Origin: Corynebacterium deserti GIMN1.010
GTDB taxonomy: Bacteria; Actinomycetota; Actinomycetes; Mycobacteriales; Mycobacteriaceae
DNA length: 64,000 nucleotides
Assembly: GCF_001277995.1 (NCBI RefSeq)
Contig: NZ_CP009220.1
Coordinates: forward strand, 2,046,001-2,110,000
Reading direction: 5' to 3'
Both the position numbers and the translations under genes were made by a program. This document shows, piece by piece, positions 18,203 through 28,111 of this stretch (the first letter of the stretch is position 1; every line of letters begins with the position of its first letter). The notes beneath the pieces are model-generated. The model did no database searches. It saw only the letters and a list, made by a program, of their open reading frames with translations, and was not told the origin of the DNA.

Positions 18203-18328
18203 AAAACCATTGTAGGGGGCATTTGTTTAGCTTGATATGACCCGAACTCCACACTGATCAAATTGAATCGGTATCCTTTGGAGTATTAGTTTCCAATTAA
18301 CGACACGACTTGCGAGGAGTCTTAAATA

Positions 18329-20392
18329 ATGGCGTTCTCCGTAGAGATGCCCGAGCTGGGCGAATCAGTTACCGAAGGCACAATCACCCAGTGGTTGAAG
18401 TCCGTTGGTGACACCGTTGAGGTAGATGAGCCTTTGCTCGAAGTCTCAACCGACAAAGTCGACACCGAAATCCCTTCTCCTGTCGCCGGCGTCATCCTCG
18501 AAATCAAAGCTGAAGAGGACGACACCGTAGACGTCGGTGGCGTCATCGCCATTATTGGTGACGCTGATGAGTCACCTTCTAACGACGCTCCAGCACAGGA
18601 AGAAGCACCAGCAGCTGAAGAAGCACCTGCTGAAGAAGAGGAAGCACCTAAGGCTGCTGCTCCTGCATCTTCCGGCGCTGCAACCGATGTTGAAATGCCA
18701 GAACTTGGCGAATCCGTCACCGAAGGCACCATCACCCAGTGGCTCAAGGCTGTCGGCGACACCGTAGAAGTAGACGAACCACTCCTCGAGGTCTCCACCG
18801 ACAAGGTCGACACCGAGATCCCATCCCCAGTCGCAGGCACCATCATTGAAATCCTCGCAAACGAGGATGACACCGTCGACGTCGGCGCAGTCATCGCCCG
18901 CATCGGCGACGCCAACGCAGCTCCAGCCGAAGAAGCACCCGCTAAGGAAGAGCCAAAGGCAGAAGCACCTGCGCAAGAGGCACCTGCAAAGGAAGAGCCA
19001 AAGGCAGAGGCACCTAAGGAAGAAGCACCTAAGGCTGCTGCTCCTGCATCTTCCGGCGCTGCAACCGATGTTGAAATGCCAGAACTTGGCGAATCCGTCA
19101 CCGAAGGCACCATCACCCAGTGGCTCAAGGCTGTCGGCGACACCGTAGAAGTAGACGAACCACTCCTCGAGGTCTCCACCGACAAGGTCGACACCGAGAT
19201 CCCATCCCCAGTCGCAGGCACCATCATTGAAATCCTCGCAAACGAGGATGACACCGTCGACGTCGGCGCAGTCATCGCCCGCATCGGCGACGCCAACGCA
19301 GCTCCAGCCGAAGAAGCACCCGCTAAGGAAGAGCCAAAGGCAGAAGCACCTGCGCAAGAGGCACCTGCAAAGGAAGAGCCAAAGGAAGAAGCACCTAAGG
19401 CTGCTGCTCCAGCTGCTGAGCCAAAGAAGGAAGCAGCTCAGGCCGCTCCTGCATCTGCATCCGGTGACAACGTTCCTTACGTAACCCCACTGGTTCGCAA
19501 GCTTGCTGAAAAGCACGGCGTTGACCTCAACACCGTTTCCGGCACCGGTATCGGTGGCCGTATCCGCAAGCAGGACGTCCTGGCAGCAGCCAACGGCGAG
19601 GCTGCGCCTGCAGCAGCTGCAACTCCTGTATCTGCAGCATCCACCAAGTCTGTTGATCCCGAGAAGGCTAAGCTGCGCGGTACCACCCAGAAGGTCAACC
19701 GCATCCGTGAGATCACCGCGAAGAAGACCGTTGAGGCCCTGCAGATCTCTGCACAGCTCACCCAGCTCCATGAGGTCGATATGACTCGTGTTGCTGAGTT
19801 GCGTAAGAAGGCAAAGCCTGCGTTCATCGAGAAGCACGGGGTTAACCTCACCTACCTGCCATTCTTCGTGAAGGCTGTTGTTGAGGCTTTGGTTTCCCAC
19901 CCGAACGTCAACGCGTCCTACAACGCTAAGACCAAGGAGATGACCTACCACTCCTCCGTCAACGTCTCCATCGCAGTGGACACCCCAGCTGGTCTGCTCA
20001 CCCCAGTCATCCACGATGCTCAGGACCTCTCCCTGCCAAAGATCGCAAAGGCCATCGCTGACTTGGCTGATCGTGCACGCAACAACAAGCTGAAGCCAAA
20101 CGATCTGTCCGGCGGCACCTTCACCATCACCAACATTGGTTCCGAAGGCGCACTGTCTGACACCCCAATCCTGGTTCCACCACAGGCTGGCATCCTGGGT
20201 ACCGGTGCAATCGTTAAGCGTCCAGTGGTGATCACCGAGGACGGCATCGATTCCATCGCTATCCGCCAGATGGTCTTCCTGCCACTGACCTACGACCACC
20301 AGGTCGTTGACGGTGCAGATGCTGGTCGCTTCCTGACCACCATCAAGGACCGCCTGGAGACCGCCAACTTCGAAGGCGACCTGCAGCTCTAA
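18329..20392 (+). CDS. aceF: Dihydrolipoamide acyltransferase (E2) with three lipoyl domains
   Basis: The 687-residue E2 (older name sucB) serves the pyruvate dehydrogenase and, in corynebacteria, the mixed pyruvate/2-oxoglutarate dehydrogenase complex. Three lipoyl domains lie at about 1-80, 120-198 and 247-325, with lipoylated Lys in DKVDTE at K43, K159 and K286. Ala/Pro/Glu-rich hinges join them. The E3-binding domain is about 380-420 and the catalytic acyltransferase domain about 445-687, with the active-site motif HQVVDG near 657-662. Lipoyl domains 2 and 3 are encoded by a perfect 364-bp direct repeat. GAGGAG precedes the ATG. lipB and lipA follow directly. Confidence 0.96.
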   Translation: MAFSVEMPELGESVTEGTITQWLKSVGDTVEVDEPLLEVSTDKVDTEIPSPVAGVILEIKAEEDDTVDVGGVIAIIGDADESPSNDAPAQEEAPAAEEAPAEEEEAPKAAAPASSGAATDVEMPELGESVTEGTITQWLKAVGDTVEVDEPLLEVSTDKVDTEIPSPVAGTIIEILANEDDTVDVGAVIARIGDANAAPAEEAPAKEEPKAEAPAQEAPAKEEPKAEAPKEEAPKAAAPASSGAATDVEMPELGESVTEGTITQWLKAVGDTVEVDEPLLEVSTDKVDTEIPSPVAGTIIEILANEDDTVDVGAVIARIGDANAAPAEEAPAKEEPKAEAPAQEAPAKEEPKEEAPKAAAPAAEPKKEAAQAAPASASGDNVPYVTPLVRKLAEKHGVDLNTVSGTGIGGRIRKQDVLAAANGEAAPAAAATPVSAASTKSVDPEKAKLRGTTQKVNRIREITAKKTVEALQISAQLTQLHEVDMTRVAELRKKAKPAFIEKHGVNLTYLPFFVKAVVEALVSHPNVNASYNAKTKEMTYHSSVNVSIAVDTPAGLLTPVIHDAQDLSLPKIAKAIADLADRARNNKLKPNDLSGGTFTITNIGSEGALSDTPILVPPQAGILGTGAIVKRPVVITEDGIDSIAIRQMVFLPLTYDHQVVDGADAGRFLTTIKDRLETANFEGDLQL
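18641..19004 (+). repeat. 364-bp perfect direct repeat, copy 1 (second lipoyl domain of aceF)
   Basis: Bases 18641-19004 are identical to 19022-19385 (offset 381 bp, 127 codons), by reading the two copies side by side. The copy covers the end of one hinge, a whole lipoyl domain and most of the next hinge. Domain 1 is related but clearly diverged, including synonymous changes. Confidence 0.95.
19022..19385 (+). repeat. 364-bp perfect direct repeat, copy 2 (third lipoyl domain of aceF)
   Basis: Second copy of the repeat described at 18641. Identity ends where the hinge changes from GCAGAG to GAAGAA-type codons. The absence of any silent difference points to recent duplication or gene conversion. 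Confidence 0.95.
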
Positions 20393-20408
20393 GAACACCA
20401 CGTTCCAG

Positions 20409-20460
20409 CGAATAAGGGCCGGTACCCCACCACACGGTGGGGTACCGGCCCTTATTCGTT
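20409..20460 (+). terminator. Terminator after aceF
   Basis: Perfect 23-bp inverted repeat (20409-20431 and 20436-20458) with a 4-base loop and TT following, starting 16 bp after the aceF stop. Confidence 0.88.
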
Positions 20461-20520
20461 GACTGTTAAGGGTTGGAGGGTGACGTGACGCCTTATTTCG
20501 CGCTAGGGTGGATATTTATC

Positions 20521-21276
20521 ATGACTGCACCACGCGCCCCCTTCTTCCCCGCTGATTTGTCTATTCGCGCATCTAATGCACCGATTGAGATTCAGCGCTT
20601 GGGACTAGTCGATTACCAGGAAGCTTGGGACTACCAAGCGAAACTCGCCCTCCAACGAGCAAACAGTGAGATTGAAGATCAATTGCTCATTGTGGAACAC
20701 CCCTCGGTATATACCGCTGGAAAACGTACTCAGCCAGAAGATATGCCCACAAATGGCTTACCAGTGATTAATGCTGACCGTGGAGGTCGCATCACCTGGC
20801 ATGGGCCAGGCCAATTGGTCATCTACCCCATCGTCAAGCTCGCAGAACCTATCGACGTTGTCGATTACGTTCGACGCTTGGAAGAAGCCCTCATTCATGT
20901 TGTTCGTGAAATGGGTGTGAGTGACGCCGGTCGTATCGATGGGCGCTCAGGTGTATGGGTCCCAGCTCATGATGGTTGGGTAGACAGCAAAGTCGCAGCC
21001 ATTGGCATTCGCATTACACGCGGAGTAGCAATGCATGGTGTGGCAATCAACTGCAACAACACCCTCGACTTCTACGAACATATCGTGCCGTGTGGGATTG
21101 CTGATGCAGGTCTCACCACCCTCTCTAGAGAGCTCAAGCGCGATGTCACCACTGAGGAATTGGTGGATGTGTCGATCGCGGCTTTAGATGATGCGTTGGC
21201 TGGTCGACTTACCGTGGAAAACCATTCCTTTGCCAGTGCTTCAGACCCTACGAAGAACCTCCCAAAACGGGGGTAA
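20521..21276 (+). CDS. lipB: Octanoyl-ACP:protein N-octanoyltransferase
   Basis: The 251-residue enzyme moves an octanoyl group from acyl carrier protein to the lysine of lipoyl domains, the step before LipA. Motifs present are the substrate loop [16 protein letters not shown], the catalytic Lys in [10 protein letters not shown] and the catalytic Cys in HIVPCGI. I chose the ATG at 20521; 16 upstream codons to 20473 are open but unlike the family. The E2 substrate (aceF) lies just upstream and lipA just downstream. Confidence 0.95.
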   Translation: MTAPRAPFFPADLSIRASNAPIEIQRLGLVDYQEAWDYQAKLALQRANSEIEDQLLIVEHPSVYTAGKRTQPEDMPTNGLPVINADRGGRITWHGPGQLVIYPIVKLAEPIDVVDYVRRLEEALIHVVREMGVSDAGRIDGRSGVWVPAHDGWVDSKVAAIGIRITRGVAMHGVAINCNNTLDFYEHIVPCGIADAGLTTLSRELKRDVTTEELVDVSIAALDDALAGRLTVENHSFASASDPTKNLPKRG

Positions 21277-21426
21277 CCCAAGGAATTTTGGCCCACAGCT
21301 TGCTCGTTGACTCTATTAGAGCCACAGGAAGTTTCGGCCAAGGTTTGGCGCAATTGAGGCGTCGAAAAGCAATTAAATATTTTCTCTATAAAAGCTCACT
21401 GATTTGAAAGATGTAAGGTTGCATTT

Positions 21427-22473
21427 GTGACTATCGCACCTGAAGGACGACGACTGCTACGCGTCGAGGCTAGGAACTCAGAAACCCCGATTGAGACGAA
21501 GCCTCGATGGATTAGAAACCAGGTCAAAAACGGACCTGAATACAAGGATATGAAGGAACGCGTCGCCGGTGCTTCCTTGCACACTGTTTGTCAGGAAGCT
21601 GGCTGCCCCAACATTCATGAGTGCTGGGAATCCCGTGAGGCAACATTCCTCATTGGTGGCGCAAACTGCTCACGTCGCTGTGACTTCTGCATGATTAACT
21701 CTGCTCGCCCAGAGCCACTCGACCGCGGTGAGCCTTTGCGCGTTGCTGAATCTGTGCGCGAAATGCAGCTGAACTACTCCACCATCACTGGCGTGACCCG
21801 CGATGACCTGGATGATGAGGGCGCATGGCTGTACGCAGAGGTTGTTCGCAAGATTCACGAGCTCAACCCCAACACTGGTGTTGAGAATCTTGTACCTGAC
21901 TTCTCTGGCAAGAAGGACTTGCTGCACGAGGTTTTTGAATCTCGGCCTGAGGTCTTTGCCCACAACGTGGAGACCGTGCCACGTATCTTCAAGCGTATTC
22001 GCCCTGCATTCCGCTACGAGCGTTCGCTTGATGTCATCCGTCAGGCTCGTGATTTCGGTTTGGTCACCAAGTCCAACCTCATTTTGGGCATGGGTGAGAC
22101 CAAGGAAGAAATCACCGAGGCGCTGCAGGATCTCCACGATGCTGGCTGTGACATCATCACCATCACCCAGTACCTGCGCCCAGGCCCTCTATACCACCCC
22201 ATCGAGCGTTGGGTGAAGCCTGAAGAGTTCGTCGAGCACGCTGAAGCGGCGAAGGAAATGGGCTTCGCAGCTGTCATGTCCGGACCTTTGGTGCGTTCGT
22301 CATACCGGGCGGGTCGACTGTACGCGCAGGCTATGGAGTTCCGTGGTGAAGAAATCCCAGCACATCTGGCTCACCTGAAGGACACCTCCGGTGGCTCCAC
22401 TGCTCAGGAAGCGTCCACCTTGCTGGAGCGCTACGGCGCATCGGACGATACCCCCGTGGTGTCGTTCAACTAG
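21427..22473 (+). CDS. lipA: Lipoyl synthase (radical SAM)
   Basis: The 348-residue radical SAM enzyme inserts two sulfurs into the octanoyl chain on E2. Both Fe-S cluster motifs are visible: the auxiliary [12 protein letters not shown] (C-x4-C-x5-C) near 57-68 and the radical [11 protein letters not shown] (C-x3-C-x2-C) near 83-90. The C-terminal R-S-S-Y element (LVRSSYRAG) that ligates the auxiliary cluster is present. The GTG start has TAAGGT ending seven bases upstream and no ribosome site, so it may be leaderless. A dispersed 12-bp motif copy lies in the promoter region at 21359. Confidence 0.96.
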   Translation: MTIAPEGRRLLRVEARNSETPIETKPRWIRNQVKNGPEYKDMKERVAGASLHTVCQEAGCPNIHECWESREATFLIGGANCSRRCDFCMINSARPEPLDRGEPLRVAESVREMQLNYSTITGVTRDDLDDEGAWLYAEVVRKIHELNPNTGVENLVPDFSGKKDLLHEVFESRPEVFAHNVETVPRIFKRIRPAFRYERSLDVIRQARDFGLVTKSNLILGMGETKEEITEALQDLHDAGCDIITITQYLRPGPLYHPIERWVKPEEFVEHAEAAKEMGFAAVMSGPLVRSSYRAGRLYAQAMEFRGEEIPAHLAHLKDTSGGSTAQEASTLLERYGASDDTPVVSFN

Positions 22474-22488
22474 CAGGACTCGCTTTTC

Positions 22489-22528
22489 CAATGTGGCCGC
22501 ATTCACGTTAGTGAATGCGGCCACATTG
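22489..22528 (+). terminator. Terminator after lipA
   Basis: Perfect 18-bp inverted repeat (22489-22506 and 22511-22528) with a 4-base loop. No strong T-run follows; a copy of the dispersed 12-bp motif begins at its last base (22528). Confidence 0.75.
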
Positions 22529-22595
22529 CGTCGACAAGCAAAGTGCCTGTGCCCCTATTTTCGCAAGTCCGACATGATCGCCTATTGTTAAAAAC

Positions 22596-23378
22596 ATGGC
22601 AGACGCGAACAAACAGGCTGAAAAAGCCGCCAAAAAGCAGGTAAAGGCCGCGAAGAGGGCTCAGCGTAAGCAGACGCGCTCCCAAATGTGGCAAGTTTTC
22701 AATATGCAGCGCAAGCAGGATAAGGCGCTTATCCCGCTGATGTTGCTGGCTGTACTCGGTATTCCGCTGATTTTGTTCTTGATCGGCATGCTGTGGGGCG
22801 GCGAATGGTGGATGCTGCCTATCGGTATTGCTGCTGGTGTGGTTGCTGCAATGTTTATCTTCACCCGTCGCGTTGAGCGCGACGTATACAAGCGCGCTGA
22901 AGGCCAGCAAGGTGCTGCTGGTTGGGCCGTGGAAAACCTGCGCTCTGGCGTGGGCATGACCTGGCGCACCAAGACCGCTGTTGCTGTGACCACCCACATG
23001 GACGCTGTGCACCGCGTTATCGGACTATCCGGAGTGGTACTCGTTGGTGAAGGTTCCTCTCACCGACTGAAGCCATTAATGGCTCAGCAGAAGAAGCGCC
23101 TCAACCGCGTTGCTCCTGGTGTTCCTGTGTACGAAATCATCACCGGTAACGAAGAAGGCCAGGTCCCTCTGGCAAGGCTGCAGCGTGAATTGGTCAAGCT
23201 TCCACGCAACTACAAGAAGAATGAAGTTGCTTCCCTGGCTGCTCGTATTGAGGCCATGGATAATGTGGGCAACAACGCCGGTGCTGCGCTGCCAAAGGGC
23301 CCAATGCCTAAAGGTGCAAGCATGTCCGGCATGAACCGACGTGCTCGTCGCCAGGCAGAGCGCAAGGGCGAGCAGTAA
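22596..23378 (+). CDS. DUF4191 membrane protein
   Basis: The 260-residue protein has a very basic N-terminus (Lys/Arg/Ala/Gln, about 1-45), two close membrane helices (about 48-68 and 72-92) and a soluble C-terminal domain of about 150 residues ending in a basic tail. This is the DUF4191 pattern; actinobacterial genomes often place it after lipA. Function unknown. The ATG has a TATTGT -10 box ending seven bases upstream and no ribosome site, so a leaderless transcript separate from lipA is likely. Confidence 0.82.
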   Translation: MADANKQAEKAAKKQVKAAKRAQRKQTRSQMWQVFNMQRKQDKALIPLMLLAVLGIPLILFLIGMLWGGEWWMLPIGIAAGVVAAMFIFTRRVERDVYKRAEGQQGAAGWAVENLRSGVGMTWRTKTAVAVTTHMDAVHRVIGLSGVVLVGEGSSHRLKPLMAQQKKRLNRVAPGVPVYEIITGNEEGQVPLARLQRELVKLPRNYKKNEVASLAARIEAMDNVGNNAGAALPKGPMPKGASMSGMNRRARRQAERKGEQ

Positions 23379-23443
23379 CTTCTTTAATTTCACGTTCTAA
23401 AGTTCCGCGTCAGCGCCGCATCTTTATATAAGTCCTTACTCAA

Positions 23444-23483
23444 AACCGCACACTCCCAACTTTTGGGGCGTGTGCGGTTTTTG
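23444..23483 (+). terminator. Terminator after the DUF4191 gene
   Basis: Arms AACCGCACAC and GTGTGCGGTT (23444-23453, 23470-23479) followed by TTTTG. Confidence 0.85.
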
Positions 23484-23564
23484 TTTGTGGTTTTTTGTTT
23501 TTGGTGTCGCGTTCCACAGTCTCTTCCTCAGATTTGCTGAGCAATTCGTGCGATTATTAGCTTT

Positions 23565-25184
23565 GTGAGCCTTCTCGTAGAAAATCAATTACTTGCGTTG
23601 GTCGTCATCATGACGCTTGGTTTGCTCATCGGCCGGATTAAAATCTTCGGATTCCGCCTCGGTGTCGCAGCCGTCCTCTTTGTCGGCCTCGGCCTATCCA
23701 CCATTGAGCCGGATATCGCAGTGCCCCACCTCATTTATGTCGTTGGTCTGTCCCTATTCGTCTACACCATCGGCCTTGAAGCAGGTCCGAGCTTTTTCAA
23801 ATCGCTCAAAACCACCGGATTGCGTAACAATGCACTCGCCCTCGGCGCGATTGTCTCCACCACCGCTGTAGCGTGGGGACTAATCTCAGCGCTAGGAATC
23901 AGCGCCGCCTCTGGCGCCGGCATGTTCACCGGTGCGCTCACCAACACCCCAGCTATGGCTGCGGTAGTCGATTCGCTGCCTGCGCTTATCGACGATTCTG
24001 GTGAGCTTCGCACTGTCTCTGAACTCCCAGTCATTGCGTATTCTCTTGCCTACCCGCTCGGTGTCCTCATTGTGATTATCGCCATTGCAATTTTCTCAGC
24101 GATCTTCAAGATCAACCACAACCGCGAGGCAGAAGAAGCGGGCGTGGCTGTTCACGAACTCGTGGGCAAACGCATTCGTGTGACCAAAGAGGGACTGCCG
24201 GCTGTTGAAAATCTTCCACATCTTCTGGGTCTGACGATCATCGTCTCCCGCGTTGAGCGCAACGGTGAGCAGTTTATTCCAGAGGCCGGCGACCGTTCCC
24301 GCATCGGCGATGTACTCACCGTGGTGGGCACCGAGGCCGAGTTGGACAAGGCCTGCGTAGAAATCGGCGAACTTCTTGAAGGCGATCCTTATAGCGACAT
24401 TGACCTCCACTACCGCCGTATCTTCGTTTCCAACAGCGACGTAGTGGGCACTCCCCTAGAAAAGCTTCAACCCTACCTTCAAGGAATGCTGATTACCCGC
24501 ATCAGGCGTGGTGACACCGACTTGGTGGCATCACCTGAAATGACGCTGCAATTGGGCGACCGCGTGCGGGTTGTCGCACCCGCGGATCGTCTCAGCGAGG
24601 CAACCCGATTCTTGGGTGACTCCTACAAGAAGCTCTCTGACTTCAACCTGCTTCCCCTGGCAGCTGGCCTAGCATTGGGCATTTTGGTGGGCATGTTGGA
24701 ATTCCCCCTCCCCGGTGGCACGTCCATCAAGTTGGGTAACGCCGGTGGACCACTCGTTGTCGCATTGGTGCTGGGCCTACTCAGCCGCACCGGAAAGTTC
24801 GTGTGGCACATTCCCTACGGCGCTAACCTGGCCCTTCGTCAATTCGGAATCACATTGTTCCTCGCAGCCATTGGCACCACCGCGGGTGCCGGTTTCCGCG
24901 CAGCAATGAGCGATCCCCAATCACTGACCATCATCGGCGTAGGCGCACTGATCACGCTGTTTATGTCACTACTCGTGCTGATCATTGGCCACAAGGTGAT
25001 GAGGATTCCATTTGGCGAAACCGCGGGTATTTTGGCCGGTACGCAAACTCATCCAGCGGTGCTAAGCTACGTGTCTGAAACAGCCAAAAATGATCTTCCC
25101 GCGATGGGTTATACGTCGGTGTATCCGTTGGCGATGATCTCAAAGATTCTGGCGGCGCAGGTGCTGCTGTTTTTGCTTATGTAG
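23565..25184 (+). CDS. sucE: Succinate exporter (aspartate:alanine exchanger family)
   Basis: The 539-residue transporter has two AspT/YidE-YbjL membrane halves (about 1-180 and 365-539, roughly five helices each) joined by a cytosolic insert with two TrkA-C-like regulatory domains (about 195-350). The duplicated signature is visible as GMFTGALTNTPAM in the first half and GILAGTQTHPAV in the second. In C. glutamicum this locus (two genes after lipA) is the known succinate exporter SucE. The start is a GTG at 23565 with no ribosome site and an AT-rich -10-like segment just upstream. A strong terminator follows. Confidence 0.9.
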   Translation: MSLLVENQLLALVVIMTLGLLIGRIKIFGFRLGVAAVLFVGLGLSTIEPDIAVPHLIYVVGLSLFVYTIGLEAGPSFFKSLKTTGLRNNALALGAIVSTTAVAWGLISALGISAASGAGMFTGALTNTPAMAAVVDSLPALIDDSGELRTVSELPVIAYSLAYPLGVLIVIIAIAIFSAIFKINHNREAEEAGVAVHELVGKRIRVTKEGLPAVENLPHLLGLTIIVSRVERNGEQFIPEAGDRSRIGDVLTVVGTEAELDKACVEIGELLEGDPYSDIDLHYRRIFVSNSDVVGTPLEKLQPYLQGMLITRIRRGDTDLVASPEMTLQLGDRVRVVAPADRLSEATRFLGDSYKKLSDFNLLPLAAGLALGILVGMLEFPLPGGTSIKLGNAGGPLVVALVLGLLSRTGKFVWHIPYGANLALRQFGITLFLAAIGTTAGAGFRAAMSDPQSLTIIGVGALITLFMSLLVLIIGHKVMRIPFGETAGILAGTQTHPAVLSYVSETAKNDLPAMGYTSVYPLAMISKILAAQVLLFLLM

Positions 25185-25215
25185 ATGGTGTTGATGTGGA
25201 TGACTTCCACATAGA

Positions 25216-25253
25216 AAACGGGCCCGCGCCTAAAATAAGCGCGGGCCCGTTTG
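25216..25253. terminator. Bidirectional terminator between sucE and the RDD gene
   Basis: Perfect 14-bp arms (25216-25229 and 25239-25252). T-rich on the plus side, and TTTCTATG on the minus side, between convergent genes. Confidence 0.8.
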
Positions 25254-25275
25254 GTACCTACATTGAGGCGGGTTC

Positions 25276-25749
25276 TTAGCCGCGAATAACTGCAGTTCCG
25301 GTGGCCTTATCGTGGAGGCCACGTCCATCCGAATCAACCATAACAGCTGGGAGAATGAGGATGGTCAGCAACGATCGAACCAACGCACGCCACCAGCCAA
25401 CGCGGGCTTCCGCATCGACGCGAGCCACACCCATGCCGAGGATCGCATGCCCCGGGGTGCGGGCAAAGAACCATGCGCTGAGCCAGCCCAAGATGACGAA
25501 TACAATAAGGGTTGAAGTTGCGACATCGCCCAACGCATCGGTGAAGGTGCTCAAGACAATGGCGATGATCCACGAGATGATCCAGTCAATGCACACCCCT
25601 GAAATGCGACGGGCAACGGAAACGAGTGATCCCGCGCCGTCCTTGGGCATTCCAAGCTTTTCACCTGGCCAACGGCCTGGGGCATCAGGATCATCAAAGT
25701 CTGCTGGAATTTCTGGTCCGTCAAGCCAGCTTCTCTTCGGCTTAGCCAT
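25276..25749 (-). CDS. RDD family membrane protein
   Basis: The 157-residue protein has a hydrophilic N-terminus (about 1-42), then three membrane helices typical of RDD proteins, with the Arg-x-x-x-x-x-x-Asp pair in the first helix region (ARRISGVCIDW) and the GHAILGMGVARVDA segment after the second. Substrate unknown; members have been linked to small-molecule or ion transport. I chose the ATG at 25749 because the upstream TTG-led extension to 25767 adds only six residues without support. In mycobacteria and corynebacteria an RDD gene next to glnA is a conserved pairing. Confidence 0.85.
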   Translation of the reverse strand: MAKPKRSWLDGPEIPADFDDPDAPGRWPGEKLGMPKDGAGSLVSVARRISGVCIDWIISWIIAIVLSTFTDALGDVATSTLIVFVILGWLSAWFFARTPGHAILGMGVARVDAEARVGWWRALVRSLLTILILPAVMVDSDGRGLHDKATGTAVIRG

Positions 25750-25892
25750 TTTTACAATCAAATCCAAACATATCGGGGGCGGACGATGCAGGCCTGTAAA
25801 CCACGAAAAACGTCGGAGTAATACCCGACTTCCGTGTCAAAGCAAGGTTTTTGAGTTCCATCGGCGCTGATCAGAAACATTTTTTAAAAAAG

Positions 25893-25913
25893 TTTTGATA
25901 GACCGACAGATAA
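25893..25913 (+). promoter_or_regulatory. Candidate AmtR operator upstream of glnA
   Basis: TTTTGATAGACCGACAGATAA fits the corynebacterial AmtR box layout (TTT, a CTAT-like half, six bases, an ATAG-like half, A-rich end) with three mismatches in the half-sites. It overlaps the -35 of the glnA promoter, as expected for a nitrogen-starvation-released repressor. glnA is a known AmtR target in C. glutamicum. Confidence 0.6.
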
Positions 25914-25923
25914 TGTCTATACT
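25895..25923 (+). promoter_or_regulatory. glnA promoter
   Basis: TTGATA (25895-25900), a 17-bp spacer and TATACT (25918-25923) form a near-consensus sigma-A promoter. It would give a leader of roughly 110 bases before the GTG of glnA. Confidence 0.7.
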
Positions 25924-26039
25924 TGACTTCGTCGCAAGGACTACATTTGCAGCCAAGTCTACTACTTGATCGACAAAGGTCAGCAATTGTGAACAAAGCT
26001 ACAAATAACCCTTTCCGCCCATGTCATTGAGGAGTCACC

Positions 26040-27473
26040 GTGGCGTTTAACACCCCGGAAGAAGTAACCAAGTTCATCAAGGATGAAAACGTCGAGTTCA
26101 TCGACGTCCGATTCACCGACCTCCCAGGAACCGAGCAGCACTTCAGCATCCCAGCTGCTGCTTTCGATGAGGACGCAATCGAAGAAGGTCTCGCATTCGA
26201 CGGATCTTCCATCCGCGGATTCACCACCATCGACGAATCCGACATGAACCTCCTTCCGGATCTCACCACCGCCACCCTGGATCCTTTCCGCAAGGCAAAG
26301 ACCCTGAACGTCAAGTTCTTCGTTCACGATCCTTTTACCCGTGAGGCATTCTCCCGCGATCCACGTAACGTTGCTCGCAAGGCAGAGCAGTACCTGGCAT
26401 CCACCGGCATTGCAGACACCTGCAACTTCGGCGCAGAGGCTGAGTTCTACCTCTTCGACAAGGTTCGCTACTCCACCGAGATCAATACCGGCTTCTACGA
26501 AGTAGATACCAACGAGGGTTGGTGGAACCGTGGCCGCGAGACCAACCTCGATGGCACCCCTAACCTCGGTTCCAAGAACCGCGTCAAGGGTGGCTACTTC
26601 CCCGTAGCACCATACGACCAGGCCGTTGACGTTCGTGACGACATGGTTCGTAACCTCACCCAGGCTGGCTTCAACCTGGAGCGCTTCCACCACGAAGTCG
26701 GTGGCGGACAGCAGGAGATTAACTACCGCTTCAACACCCTGCTTCACGCAGCTGACGATATCCAGACCTTCAAGTACATCGTCAAGAACACCGCTCGCCA
26801 ACACGGCCAGTCCGCAACCTTCATGCCTAAGCCACTGGCAGGCGACAACGGTTCCGGCATGCACGCTCACCAGTCCCTGTGGAAGGACGGCAAGCCACTG
26901 TTCCACGACGAGTCCGGCTACGCTGGCCTGTCCGACATCGCTCGCTACTACATCGGCGGCATCCTGCACCACGCAGGTGCAGTTCTCGCGTTCACCAACG
27001 CAACCCTGAACTCTTACCACCGTCTGGTTCCAGGCTTCGAGGCTCCAATCAACCTGGTTTACTCACAGCGCAACCGTTCCGCTGCTGTTCGTATCCCAAT
27101 CACCGGTTCCAACCCAAAGGCAAAGCGCATCGAGTTCCGCGCTCCGGACCCATCAGGAAACCCATACTTCGGTTTCGCTGCCATGATGATGGCTGGCCTT
27201 GACGGCATCAAGAACCGCATCGAGCCACACGCTCCAGTGGACAAGGACCTGTACGAGCTTCCTCCAGAGGAAGCAGCATCCATCCCACAGGCACCTACCT
27301 CCCTGGAAACGTCCCTCAAGGCACTCCAGGAAGACTCCGACTTCCTCACCGAGTCCGACGTCTTCACCGAGGATCTCATCGAGGCGTACATCCAGTACAA
27401 GTACGACAACGAGATCTCCCCAGTTCGCCTGCGCCCAACCCCGCAGGAATTCGAAATGTACTTCGACTGCTAA
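26040..27473 (+). CDS. glnA: Glutamine synthetase I
   Basis: The 477-residue dodecameric GS-I makes glutamine from glutamate, ammonia and ATP. Visible motifs are the N-terminal latch region, FDGSSIRGF (about 55-63), the ATP-binding [18 protein letters not shown] stretch (about 263-280), and the adenylylation loop DLYELPPEE with Tyr405, the residue modified by GlnE. It is therefore the beta subtype. The GTG start has GAGG about eight bases upstream. The promoter carries a likely AmtR site. glnE and glnA2 are 9 kb away in the opposite orientation. Confidence 0.97.
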   Translation: MAFNTPEEVTKFIKDENVEFIDVRFTDLPGTEQHFSIPAAAFDEDAIEEGLAFDGSSIRGFTTIDESDMNLLPDLTTATLDPFRKAKTLNVKFFVHDPFTREAFSRDPRNVARKAEQYLASTGIADTCNFGAEAEFYLFDKVRYSTEINTGFYEVDTNEGWWNRGRETNLDGTPNLGSKNRVKGGYFPVAPYDQAVDVRDDMVRNLTQAGFNLERFHHEVGGGQQEINYRFNTLLHAADDIQTFKYIVKNTARQHGQSATFMPKPLAGDNGSGMHAHQSLWKDGKPLFHDESGYAGLSDIARYYIGGILHHAGAVLAFTNATLNSYHRLVPGFEAPINLVYSQRNRSAAVRIPITGSNPKAKRIEFRAPDPSGNPYFGFAAMMMAGLDGIKNRIEPHAPVDKDLYELPPEEAASIPQAPTSLETSLKALQEDSDFLTESDVFTEDLIEAYIQYKYDNEISPVRLRPTPQEFEMYFDC

Positions 27474-27493
27474 GTCTTAAGCACCAAGTCACC

Positions 27494-27530
27494 AAAGCCC
27501 TGACGAGCCACAAGGTTCATCAGGGCTTTT
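27494..27530 (+). terminator. Terminator after glnA
   Basis: Arms AAAGCCCTGA and TCAGGGCTTT (27494-27503, 27520-27529) ending in TTTT, 20 bp past the stop. Confidence 0.8.
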
Positions 27531-27569
27531 GCGTTGTGTGGGGCCAGAAAGAGGGTTAAGGAAAGAGAA

Positions 27570-27602
27570 AAGCGCTGAAACCGCGAGGTGGTTTCAGCGC
27601 TT
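27570..27602 (-). terminator. Terminator after the 55-residue ORF
   Basis: Perfect 13-bp arms (27570-27582 and 27590-27602). On the minus strand TTTCTCTTTCC follows. Confidence 0.8.
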
Positions 27603-27617
27603 AAGCTATGTGCGGAT

Positions 27618-27785
27618 TTAGATGCCGATGAGCTCTGAGGCGATGACATCTGACAGGCAGATGGTTCCGTGAGGGTTACCACGGAACAGAAGCAGGTGGT
27701 CTGCATTGATGATTACTTCCAGCTGGCGTTCAAGGGTGAAGGTCTCCCAGACCTTCATCTCATTGTCGCGGATACGTAATCCCAT
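27618..27785 (-). CDS. 55-residue conserved-looking protein, unknown function
   Basis: The ORF starts at an ATG with a clear AAGGAG ribosome site about eight bases upstream and has its own terminator, so it is likely real. The protein (MGLRIRDNEMKVW...) alternates hydrophobic and charged residues with no membrane segment, Cys pair or known motif. It looks like a small single-domain beta-rich protein. An upstream in-frame ATG at 27818 would include the ribosome site and is rejected. I do not recognise the family. Confidence 0.7.
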   Translation of the reverse strand: MGLRIRDNEMKVWETFTLERQLEVIINADHLLLFRGNPHGTICLSDVIASELIGI

Positions 27786-28060
27786 TGCCCTACTCCTTTC
27801 AAAACTGTTTTGAACCAAAAACTTTGTGGCTCAAATCACTTTATTTACTTTTTGCGTTGTATTTCATCTTAGGGGGTAAACACGCTGCTAGCGAAGCCAA
27901 GGGTGTAAATCACTACATTTCAACCCCGAAAACTACCCCTGATCAGGTGAAATATGAGGGTTCTATCATGTTTAAAACCCAAATTGAACCATCCTAAACA
28001 AACATAACGGGGGTACTGTTTTCCCTGTTTGGTGCTTGGCCTTGGTGGCAAGACAGGAAA
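27786..28060. other. Intergenic region, no gene seen
   Basis: AT-rich; it must hold the promoter of the 55-residue gene. No further ORF with a start signal, and no clear operator palindrome. Confidence 0.5.
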
Positions 28061-28087
28061 ACCCTCTTCCAAGGAAGGGAAGAGGGT
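28061..28087 (-). terminator. Terminator after the Nudix gene
   Basis: Arms 28061-28070 (ACCCTCTTCC) and 28078-28087 pair perfectly; on the minus strand TTTTCC follows. A copy of the dispersed 12-bp motif (28096-28107) lies between it and the Nudix stop. Confidence 0.8.
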
Positions 28088-28111
28088 GGAGTTAAGCGTC
28101 GAAAAGCGTTT

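Noticed and set aside
18641-19385. CRISPR or mobile repeat
   Set aside because: The repeat is a two-copy in-frame duplication of a lipoyl domain, with no spacers, transposase or terminal repeats.
18572-20401. 609-residue ORF on the minus strand across aceF
   Set aside because: It is the antisense shadow of the repetitive, GC-skewed aceF gene; the translation is Cys/Trp/Leu-rich with no family and no ribosome site.
25980-27020. 346-residue minus-strand ORF over glnA
   Set aside because: Antisense shadow of a strongly codon-biased gene; no recognisable domain.
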